Assembly: GCF_020080835.1 (NCBI RefSeq)
Contig: NC_058162.1
Span: 1,116,001-1,180,000, forward strand
Source: Cotesia glomerata
Lineage: Eukaryota > Arthropoda > Insecta > Hymenoptera > Braconidae
Direction: 5' to 3'
DNA length: 64,000 nucleotides
The position numbers and the translations under genes were made by a program. Of the stretch, positions 36,722 through 46,040 are shown piece after piece (the stretch's first letter is position 1; each line of letters begins with the position of its first letter). Below the pieces are notes generated by a model that saw only the letters and a program-made list of their open reading frames with translations, was not told the DNA's origin and did not search any database.

Positions 36722-37872
36722 AGTTAATTATTTAAGTACTCTATATTTACACAAAATAATTTTTGTGAATATATTAAATCAAAAATGAGCCTTCAAATAT
36801 TTTTTAACATCGTATAAATTATTATGTGTTTTACTTTTATCAAGAAAAAATTTAAATAGCTGAATTTTAAATGAATTTATCAAATATAATGTTTAATTTT
36901 TTGGCTTAAAATGCAAGGATTGTTCTATTATAATTGCGTTCACAAAAAAAATCACAAAGAAAACCTTTTGATTATTGCAGAGCAGTAATGCTAATCAAAT
37001 ATGTCACATAAAAGAGAGTGATAAAATCTATCAACTTGTTTTCGGTAATTTTTATCTGTGGACACTAAAAGTATACGAGAAAAGAAGAACAAAAGTTAGT
37101 GGTTTTTATGGGTTTTTGGAGGACGCGTGGTCGGCGTCCTGCTGTCCCTTAGGACAATTGAAACGATACATCAATGCCGATGAATTAGGGTCCTTGTTGG
37201 GGACACATCTGAGGTGCTAGAAACTCCGACGTGCCCTCAAGTGCACACAAACCTCTAGAGACACAAATCAAGGTGCAAGTGGACGTCGCTGAGGAACTTT
37301 TCCAAGATATGTATGTGTAGATATCTTTGGGGATCTACCCGTCGGTGTTTTCCAAAGCTTGGGACCTTCTTAATTGAACGGATCTTTCGGTTGGCTTCAC
37401 TTCACGTTCTATTCGTGACTGTAATCCTCAAAATCCGGGGCGTTGTCTTGAATCCTTTCAACCCTAATCATCCACTCTCTATTTATACCAAAAAAGCTGG
37501 GACAAATAGGAAAATCATTTACTTGGCAACTGATTCCCAAATTTACGGTTTTATAGCTGTGTAAATATTTTCAATTAATTTTTCAATAAAAGTAATGCGC
37601 TTAGCCCGATAGCAAAAAGTATTATCAACGATTTATTTTTTATGAAATAAAAAATTCTCTTTTATTTTATATTTTATACAAAAAAAAATTACTTTATTGA
37701 AGAAAAATATTTTTTTTAAAATAAAGATTAGTTCAAGTAAAAACCAAAAAAAGTCACAAATACTTCTTAGGAATATGTTGAAGCTAAAAAATTGTTTTAA
37801 AAAAAATTTCTTTGCGTTTTTAATAAAAAAACTGTGAATTGAACTAAAAATATAAAGTTTTAATAAACTAAA
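36722..37872. other. AT-rich DNA around the 36981-37220 candidate exon
   Basis: About 36960-37560 is GC-richer and unique. A second frame (37313-37564, plus) has no domain. 37590-37860 is low complexity. Confidence 0.35.
36981..37220 (+). CDS. Candidate terminal exon, product unknown
   Basis: An acceptor-like ccttttgattattgcag precedes a frame open for 79 codons that ends in TAG. The reading includes a basic stretch VYEKRRTKVSG and then GFLEDAWSASCCPLGQ. I recognise no family. The segment is richer in G+C than its surroundings and non-repetitive. An AATAAA lies about 370 bases downstream (near 37590), in range for a 3' UTR, but no other exon on this strand supports a gene. There is no suitable ATG at its beginning, so it would have to be an internal or last exon. 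Confidence 0.18.
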   Translation, partial: SSNANQICHIKESDKIYQLVFGNFYLWTLKVYEKRRTKVSGFYGFLEDAWSASCCPLGQLKRYINADELGSLLGTHLRC

Positions 37873-38428
37873 TTAGCTGCCTTGCAGTCACTGTATGACT
37901 GCTGTGACTTGTGAACTATAAATAAATAAAATTTTGCTTTATTAAATAATGACTATTGTTAAATTGCACTTTACTTTCTTAAATATTGACGTTTTTAAAG
38001 ATATAAGCTCATCCCGATGTTATACTCATCAAAAGCTTTCATTTGAATACCCACATGCATTTTTGATGCATTTTTCATATATACATATATATAAAATATA
38101 TAAATATATGAAAAATTGATGTGGGTATTCAAATGAAAGGTCTCGATAAGTGTAACATCGGGATGAGCTTATATCTTTAAAAATGTCAATAGTTCACAAG
38201 ATACAAGGTCATTTCTTAATTATGTATCTAGAGATTGAGTATTTTTGAATGCAGTCTAAGAACTTATCATAATAAATTGACTATCGGTGAGAATGATATA
38301 AAACCATGAAAAGGCACAAATTCAAGTCAAGACCTTTGCAATGACACTGAATTTCACTAAAAAAAACCCGATTTTATCATATAACTATCCTGGAAACAAA
38401 ATTTTTCTTATTCTCTTAATAATACAGA
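37873..38428 (-). mobile_element. Full-length Helitron-like element, one palindromic unit (556 bp)
   Basis: The simplest complete copy. Read on the minus strand, A then TCTGTATTATTAAGAGAATA opens the element. About 180 bp including a GATAAAATCGGG segment leads to TCTCTAGATACATAATTAAG. One palindromic unit follows, then the 3' tail with hairpin CAGTCA-TACAG-TGACTG and terminal CTAA, with T outside. A/T flanks with no target duplication are what Helitron insertion predicts. No Rep/helicase is encoded. Confidence 0.85.
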
Positions 38429-39424
38429 TTATTTTTTTTGATCAAAAATGTTTCTCTAGAAAAAAAATTTCAATGGAATAAATTAATTATGTTAAAATGA
38501 AATTTTTGTCAATATAGCATAATTTCAAAGGCACATAAATTTTTTCTGATAATAAAAATCTATCGAAAAATGAAAAGATAGACATAAACCAAATAAATGG
38601 ACTTTGGATCGAAACCAGAGAATCGAGAGTGAGAATGGAAGCAGTTTTCCAGGCACGATCTGTCGCATTGAAATTCACCACGAATTTCGCTTTCCATTTC
38701 TATCCCGGTTCCTCTTCGACTCTAGCTCTCGTACGCAGAGCATGTTCGACTTTGTTTCCCGATCACATCCGCCTTTGTTCCTCCTCTCAATTTGACATCT
38801 TCCTTTGATATGCCCTCACATATACATACTCACTGTCGTAAGTTTGACTTGTCATAAATTACCAACTACTAATGTTATTTTGTTCCGCGAGTTAATTAAT
38901 CAAACAGCTGAATTCCTTTTGTTTAATCTTAATTAAAGCGCGATAAAAAATTTTTCTTTGATTGAAGCTACTAGAAATTAATTATAAGACTTTTAACCGT
39001 AAATAAAAAAGTAAAGAGCCTTATTGGTCTAGTTTAATGAGTTTTGATTTATGAACAAAGATCTCTGTTTAACTCTAACCCTCGTTTTTGGTTCTCAACT
39101 ACATTAGAGAGGGTGAAAAATCGTAGCAACTTATTAAACGTAAAAGTTCAACCCCACGCAAGTCCTCGCTTTGATATATAGCTCTCTCCAAAGTTGTTAC
39201 TCTCTTCTGTTATTGTCAAATTACTACTGAACATTTTTTATATAACTTTACGAGTTTTTCCACCAAATATTGATCTTTTAACTTATTGACTCCTTTTTAG
39301 AGTCGTATATTATCGCTCTATTTTTCTTTCCAATTTATTGCTTTACAATTATATTTAATAAATGTGAGTACCAAAAAAAAAAGTTTTACCCAAACTAAAA
39401 ATTTTTTTCAGTTCTTTTTTTTAT
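38429..39424. other. Unique DNA, no gene supported
   Basis: About 38590-38830 is GC-richer with a 63-codon plus frame lacking domain. The rest is AT-rich. Confidence 0.35.
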
Positions 39425-39790
39425 AAGAAAATTTATTATTCTATACCCTAAAAATTTTCTTTTGTCCTACGAAATTAAAAAAATAATAAAATTCTTATCA
39501 ATTTTTTTTTTTTTTTTTTTTTTTAAAAAAAACTCAAATTTTTTAATTAATTTTTTTAATAAGAAAATTTATTATTCTATACCCAAAAATTTTTTTTGTC
39601 CTATGAAATTAAAAAAAATAATAAAATTCTTATTATCAATTTTTTTTTTTTTCAAAAAAGCTCAAATTTTTAAAATAATTTTTTTTTTAATTTGTTCACT
39701 TAAAAAAATTTTTTATCAACGATTTAAATTTTATTTTTGTGCTCTTCGAGCTCCATCACCAAAAATTCCATTAAAAAAAAAATCTTAAAA
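39425..39790. repeat. Tandem duplication, ~133-bp unit, poly-T-rich
   Basis: GAAAATTTATTATTCTATACC occurs at about 39428 and again about 133 bp on, each time leading to TTTGTCCTA(C/T)GAAATTAAA and a long T run. The 108-codon frame across it is a low-complexity artefact. Confidence 0.8.
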
Positions 39791-40022
39791 TTTTTCCGAA
39801 AGCTTAGAATTAATTAATAAGACAAAAATGCGGAATTACTTGAAAATTATTTCCTAAAACTGCACATGCGTTAAAATATGGAAAAGAATGTAGAAATAAT
39901 AACAATATTAATATCAAGGCTAAAGTATATAGTATCAAAGATTCCAAAAATTTCACACAATACTACATACAGTCTATAAATAAATTAAGTACTTAGAAAT
40001 GCGACAAAAGATTAAAACATAC
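39791..40022. other. Short unique AT-rich stretch
   Basis: Nothing recognisable; it would be the 5' part of an intron for the minus-strand candidate exon at 40023-40152. Confidence 0.3.
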
Positions 40023-40152
40023 CTAAAAGCTACAAGGTAAACAATTACGAACACCCTTGCATCGTTTTCACAACGGATTTTCTGCAGTTTGTTTTCCAAA
40101 TTCTTACAAACCGTTCGGGCCAGTACTGACGAACAGTCATACAAGTTCAACT
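40023..40152 (-). CDS. Candidate exon of unknown product, divergent to the 88-residue ORF
   Basis: On the minus strand an acceptor-like TTTATATTTGATTAAG precedes about 130 bp that stay open for 43 codons and end at TTTTAG followed by GTATGT, a strong donor. The reading contains LYDCSSVLARTVC and NLENKLQKIRC; I recognise no domain. A second frame offers an ATG-started peptide of about 31 residues, so coding status is ambiguous. It lies about 210 bp from the start of the 88-residue ORF on the other strand, which would fit a shared divergent promoter if the left end is a transcription start rather than an acceptor. Supported only by the open frame and donor. Confidence 0.2.
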
Positions 40153-40363
40153 CTTAATCAAATATAAAATAGATCATCCAATATAAAATACAATTATTAT
40201 ACTGTAATCATTAAAATTTTAGAGTTGTGACAAGAGAATTTTTTTGTAAATATATAATTTGAACTTTATTAAAAATACTTTAATTGAAATAAATTACCGA
40301 CCACGCGCATTGGGAACAACAGTGAAATAAAAGTACCAAAAATTAAAAATAATCTTAGATAAA
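40153..40363. promoter_or_regulatory. Possible divergent promoter interval
   Basis: About 210 bp of AT-rich sequence between two oppositely oriented candidate coding segments, ending in the leader of the 88-residue ORF. Contains several TATAAAAT/TATAAAA-like words (TATAAAATAGATC, TATAAAATACAAT). Assigned from position only. Confidence 0.2.
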
Positions 40364-40630
40364 ATGACTCCGGGCGATGGGACTAGTAACCGTTCTGCAC
40401 TGTGGATTTATCCGAAATTTCAGTTGCCACCACGACAAATGCAGGTGTTTTTAGCTAGAGTTCAAGATTTCCTACGAGATAGGCCAATTTTAAATTATCT
40501 ATTCATCATGGGTTTGTATTGTTACATTTACGGAATGATATCAAGACAAGATATCGTGAATCTAGTACAATTTTGTTTGCAAGACGAACTGGACCTTTTC
40601 TATGAATTTATGTTCATTGTAATTATTTAA
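40364..40630 (+). CDS. Intronless 88-residue ORF, possible solitary PAH-domain protein
   Basis: The ORF runs from ATG in an A-rich context (gataaaATGact), typical of insect starts, to TAA, with an in-frame stop 12 codons upstream. An AATAAA lies about 50 bases after the stop, followed by a TG-rich stretch, so a compact single-exon mRNA is plausible. The protein has a polar lead (about 1-25) and then an amphipathic and hydrophobic body (26-88). Its pattern FLARVQDFL, P-I-x3-L-x-IM, a Tyr-rich turn, IVNLVQ and DL-x3-F resembles the four-helix PAH fold of Sin3 co-repressors (helix 1 around 29-37, P at 41, IM at 48-49, DL-x3-F near the end). That match is made by eye on pattern and spacing, so it is an inference. 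A hydrophobic run at about 42-58 could instead be a membrane segment. Codon use is not simple-repeat-like, unlike most ORFs here. It could be a retrocopy, a young gene nested in an intron, or chance. Confidence 0.4.
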   Translation: MTPGDGTSNRSALWIYPKFQLPPRQMQVFLARVQDFLRDRPILNYLFIMGLYCYIYGMISRQDIVNLVQFCLQDELDLFYEFMFIVII

Positions 40631-43229
40631 TCCAGGATATTTTTTCTTCAGACTTTACAATTATTTTTGTGGTAAAAAAAAATAAAAACAATGTGAATGT
40701 TCTGATTTTTGTAATTGAGTGCGATTTTTGTAATTGTGACAATAATTTTAACAAATATTTGCTCAACTTTATATGTTTGCTTTTAAATAAAAATATTTAA
40801 AATTTGTAATTAAAAAAAAATTTTGTTTTTATTTTTTTAAATTAAGAATTTAATTATTTTTTTTTTTTTTAATAAATATAAAAAATGAACTTTGATAAAT
40901 TCTAATTTAATATTATGATTTTATTTGAATTTAGCATTTGAATTTTACTATAATTTTTTTTATTTCTTGTTTTTATAAAAATGCTTAATACGAATTAAAA
41001 AAATATTTTTAGTTGTTAAAAATGGAAGTTAAAATTTTTTCTGTTGACATTTACAGGATGTAAGCCTTCAGTAAGTTGAATTTACAGAGCCATCTATTAA
41101 AGATCAACCTGCAGAACACTTGACTAGTCTTAAATTCTTGACTCCTTTGTGCTCTTCCTAGTAATAGCTCTTTATCGTGAAACTCATTGATGATTTGAAG
41201 CTCTATAATGACAATAATAATAATCTCGAGTACTGTAAGGACTAGAAAGCAAAATAGAAAGAGACTGTATCTGCATTATATATATATATACTAGGATCCC
41301 GGAGTGTGTAACTTCCCTCATGGGCTGCCTTGTCTTGTCTTATTTTGATTTAATAGCCAGGATCGAGGGCTCGGGGAAATGAGAGCAATTTGAAGCTCTC
41401 TATACTCTTTCCTCACTACATCTGAACTGGACTTGCTGCGAGATCTCTCGACTTTCGAGAGCAAGATGGAGTCGAGGGCACGAACACCGGCTGCTACTCT
41501 ATACTCGCTATCACATTTATTATATTACCGGTCGACGTAACCGATGTGTTTCTTTCGCTGCTCCAATACATATATAATGTAACACTTACAATATAACACT
41601 CCTTACACACATGTATCTACAGGAAGGATTGCTAAAACTTTTGAAAAATTGCCTGGCAATACTCCATCATCCATTCGACACGTTCCACAATATTATATTC
41701 TATCTATTCCATCTTACATACACCAAATGCAACTTCTCTTTATTCTACATCTCTTCCATATCAGGGTTCTTTGTCTACCTTCCCGTATTTATGTCTTAGA
41801 ATAAAATCAACAATTGCTTCTCTTGATCGCCAAGAATTTAAAAAAATTTCTTCATTTAAAATACAATAAATAATTAAATTAAAATATTTTATTTCTACTC
41901 TCATTTAAAAACGCAAAGACTGATTTTTAAATGAAAAATAAAATAAATCCGAGAATTTTTGGGATTCTTTTAACGAGTCGGTAATATCTTGAACCAACGT
42001 TACCTGTCTTAATCCAAGAAAAAAAAAATTCTTGATTAAAATATCAGTTATCTTGTTTAAAAATAATTAAGTTCTCAGGTTAAGACTAAAATTTTTGAAT
42101 CAATAATTTTTTTTCACAATGTATACTTCACTCAGTTTGAATAAATATATAAAAATAAGCAATAATACATTTTATAGAAGGTATGACAAGTGAAAGGCCG
42201 AATAATTTTTTCAGATCAAGGTCACACATGATCAGAAATTCAAGGTCCTAAAATTCTGTCCAAGATAAAATAATACTGAACGGCATATCCTTATCCTCTA
42301 TACGTAGACAGAATAATCTATGGGTTTATCTATAAGACATCTTTCACCGGTGTCTTGAGTAACCTCGTCAATACTTCAAGTAAGACGAGGATAAAGAAAA
42401 TTAAGTAAACTCCTACGTGGATTCAAAGGGGAACCCTGGCCGTCCTACGGGATTTTTCTCGAGAGATGCTCGCCTAACTAAATTATTTGAGAATTTTTCT
42501 GAAGACACATCTAATAATATATATTTTTATTTTTGCCAGAAAATACCTTAGCAAAACTACCAATATCATTTGGAAATTTCAAATAATAATAATAATAATA
42601 ATAGAATTTTAAGATTATAATTTTACCAATTTCAAAAAATTACTCAGAACTTTTCTGACAAGAATTAATTTTACAAAAAAAAAAAATCTTTATCAATATT
42701 ATCGTACGCCTCGAAACTTTGAACAGAATGTTCATTTAAAGTCAAGGAATATTTAAAATACTAAGAAAATACCATACTAATAATTCACAGCAAGATATGA
42801 TCGCGTTGAATTTTTGGAACCATGTTCACAACAATGTTCCTTTTTACGAAGTATATTAATTTTTACAAACTAGATGATTAATGGAATTCGTAGTATCAAA
42901 TGAATGCAAATATTTCAAGTCTCTTTAAATAATTTTTTTAAAAGTACTGTCTTTCTACAATGCATAAAAAAATTACAGTTGAATTAACCACTTCATAAAA
43001 AAAGACAATTTTAATCGTTCTTTATTCATAAAAAAACTTTCAAAGGCTACACATGAGAATAAAAATTTTTTTTGTGTAGATTAACATGTTTTATTGACCA
43101 AAAATTGGTTTAGTAATTTGTAAAAATACAAAATCATGTCAGATAAGCTTATTAGGCAGTCAGAAAAATGATTTTTATTTTATAACTTAAATACCTCAAA
43201 ATTAACTCTCTTGCAGTGAGACGATTCAG
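40631..43229. other. 3' flank and unique DNA, no gene supported
   Basis: AATAAA follows the 88-residue ORF near 40681. About 41090-41560 is GC-richer. A fragment at about 41970-42120 (GAGTCGGTAATATCTTGAAC) matches the interior of the TIR element at 4870. A short (AAT)n tract is at 42581-42603. Confidence 0.4.
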
Positions 43230-43262
43230 CGATCATGCGCCGCCTATCGGAAATTTTCAAAA
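43230..43262 (-). promoter_or_regulatory. Degenerate CTCF-like core in a repeated context
   Basis: The minus strand reads CCGATAGGCGGCGC, one or two changes from the site at 45659, preceded on the plus strand by AGCGATCATGCGCC. Binding is not demonstrated. Confidence 0.25.
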
Positions 43263-44215
43263 CTAATTTGGTCGAAAAATTATATACGAGTATATAACTT
43301 ATATATGACTATTCTAAGTCATATTTGGACATATTTAGCCTAAAATGGCTAATTTTGTTATTAAGCCATATAAAAATTCTTTTGCAAGTCCTATTTTTAG
43401 CTCCAACAAACTTCTTACTTAAAAAGCAATCAAAAGTAGTTTTATTATTAAAATTTATTAACAGTAAAAGGTTAATGTAAATTCAGTTAAAAAGTTAAAG
43501 TGATTGGGAGCCACTGATTTTATGAAGAGCATAGCTGCTGGCTGAGTACACCTCTTTTTTTCTTGGCGTATTCTTCGGTTGGTCTTCCTCACTCCCTCAT
43601 TGCATTGCCTTTCTTGAGTGCTTCTTCCTACGCTAATCATGAAGATTTTTCTCTTCTCTAATGGATCCACACTGCACAGACTCATTCTCGTTCTTTGTAT
43701 CATTGGCTCCCCACTGTTGCATTATCGAGGAATCAATTAATATTATATCCACTGTTACTAATTACTAACTAAATTTCAGTCCAGGGCAATTTCATCTGAC
43801 AAAAGTGATCTAAATCTCAATAGAAAATAGACGTCATAGAATTCGCTTGACGGTTCGTAAATCAGACACAGCTGAGGAAACCGGCTTGGAATCTATCTAG
43901 AATACCTAGATGACATTTTGCTGTCTTGCTAACCTATTGGTTTACCATACTTGATATTTATATACATTATTTGCTTCTATATATAAATATAGAAGCAATG
44001 AAACACGCTAAACACAACAACTATTCATACCTTTACTACTGTAGGAAGTACACAAGGGATTCCACTTACTTGCATCTATTCGTATATCAGTAAGTTTGAA
44101 TTCCAATGTTACCATTATATTGCCTCTCTATTCATTTACATCTATATTTTCCGGTATATATTTTATCTGACTACTCTCATTCATAACTAAATATTGAAGA
44201 ATTTTTTTAGATAAA
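43263..44215. other. Unique DNA, weak CATATATG-like patch and a hairpin
   Basis: About 43270-43380 has TATATGACTATT and CATATTTGGACATA words distantly like the 30.6-33.2 kb repeat. An 81-codon minus frame at 43458-43703 lacks a domain. A perfect 12-bp hairpin is at 43971-43998 (TTGCTTCTATAT with its complement). Confidence 0.35.
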
Positions 44216-44530
44216 ACTAGAAAATTAAAATTCTGGCTGAAGAATGAGAGATCAAAATTAGTAAGGACTTTTTTTGTAAAGAATTTTATTTCCTATAAAA
44301 AATGTATCATGATTTTTTTATATTTTCAATATTTTGGCAAAGATTAATACTTTTATTTTATAAAAATCGTGGATCATATTCTCAATGTTGTTTTTGAACT
44401 ACAAATTAAAATTCTGGCTAAAAAATGATAGAAAAAAATTGATAAGATATTTTTTTGTAGAGAATTTGATTTTCTATAAAAATTGTCTCTCATGATTTCG
44501 TATTTTTGATATGCAATTCACATTTTTAAT
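44216..44530. repeat. Two diverged tandem copies, ~180-bp unit
   Basis: AAATTAAAATTCTGGCT recurs at about 44223 and 44403. Both copies continue into TTTTTTTGTA(A/G)AGAATTT and CCTATAAA/TCTATAAA words and then TCATGATTT. Non-coding. Confidence 0.7.
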
Positions 44531-45599
44531 TTTTTAATTGAAACTTTGAATGCATATTTAAATACAATAAACATTTTTCTAAATTTGTCTGGATAATTAT
44601 GGATTACATGGAATGATTTTGTGCGCAAAAAAATTTTGATAAATTGAGAAAAAAGTGCGAACTTTGATAATGATAATTCGTGCTGATAATAACATACTTA
44701 GAGCAGTAATAAAAAAAAAAAAAAACGCTTGACCCTGCGGTCATCCTTGAAACATCCCGCTACTTTCGAGTTCAAAGCGCTCGAAAATATAATATACCTA
44801 TTACTTATATCAGCATCAAAAATATTGATGGATTTTTAAAATAAGATCTTTAAAATTCAGCGATAATATAAATGCACTTACAAAAAACTACATTTTTAAC
44901 GATGCAATCAATTTGATCGAAAGGTATATTCAAGATATCAATCTCTGATGAATTTATATTTCAAACTAGGATTATTCTCTGACTCCATAGAATTACATAA
45001 ATTTACATTGATAATGATAAGTAACGTGGATTATCAGAATTAAAATAAAATTAGTCTTGGCAACAGTAACAAAGATGTATAATTTCGCAGGCATGCTTTC
45101 CAATATCTGTATAATTGGGCAGTATGGTACGAGCTAACCCCAATCTATATATATCACAATTTTCATTCCACACATTCTGCCATGAGGCTGCAGATAATCT
45201 ATATTTAACAGTTGGGGGGTCATATGGGTTGGGGGTCTCTATCTGAGACCATAAAAGTGAGAAAAGAACTGCAATTTAGCGGGAGAGAAAGCGAAAACAA
45301 GAGAGTCCGGGACAAGTAAGCCCACAAGTATGATGTACTGCCTTAATAACCGAATCCTGCGCTCGTATCCCTCGGACTTGACGATTTTTAAGTGTAATTA
45401 ATTTACTGCTAATCCGAATTTAACGTTCTACTGAAAATTTATTTATACAGTAAAAAATATATTTTTTTTTTTCATAAAAAATTGTTATTTTTTGAGATTG
45501 TATTTTTATCAGAATAGAAATTTTTCATGAAACTGAAATTAATTTTCATTCATATACTCTAAAATAGATATATTTCTGCTTTCTACACTCTAAAAAATT
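44531..45599. other. Unique DNA, no gene supported
   Basis: About 45070-45380 is GC-richer. No open frame or RNA feature of note. Confidence 0.35.
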
Positions 45600-46040
45600 A
45601 ATCGCTATAATATTTGCCTCGAAACAACTTTCTACTAGCGAGAGAATTTAGCGACCATGCGCCACCTAGCGGATAAACCAAAAACTAACCAAAATCATCC
45701 ATCAAAATTAATTTTCCTGATTTTTATCCAACTTTATGATCGTTTTATCTACAAAAAAAAATTTTCTTTAATTCTTAGCTATAAAATACGATTTTTTCTC
45801 AACTTTAGAATACAATGGTATGCAGGTCATGAGATTTCTAATATAAAGGATAGCATCCATTTTATTTCCACGAGTTCATTTGTGCATTTACTAAAAAAAC
45901 TTGGCTTTAGAATAGAGTCTGGTGTATGGACGTCTGGCGTCGCGACGCTGCCGGGCGCCAGCACTCCTAGACGACAATCCGACATAGGACAATGCCCAGA
46001 CACTAGTAAAAAGCTCACCAAACAAACTAAAATACAGTAA
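45600..46040. other. GC-richer island with a 127-codon frame and CTCF-like motif
   Basis: The plus-strand frame from the ATG at 45657 is open for 127 codons, but overlapping minus frames of 64 and 67 codons are also open, and no domain is visible. The island has the perfect palindrome GCGTCGCGACGC (45937-45948) and ends near AAACAAACTAAAATACAG. The context at its left edge resembles that at 43230, so it may be a dispersed repeat. Confidence 0.35.
45659..45672 (-). promoter_or_regulatory. CTCF-like site
   Basis: The minus strand reads CCGCTAGGTGGCGC, an excellent match to the CTCF core consensus (CC-purine-C-x-AGG-x-GGC-purine-C), which is conserved from flies to vertebrates. Function is an inference. 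Confidence 0.4.

Noticed and set aside
45657..46040. 127-codon plus-strand ORF
   Set aside because: Opposite-strand frames over the same GC-rich part are also open, the first half is A/T low complexity, and no family is recognisable.
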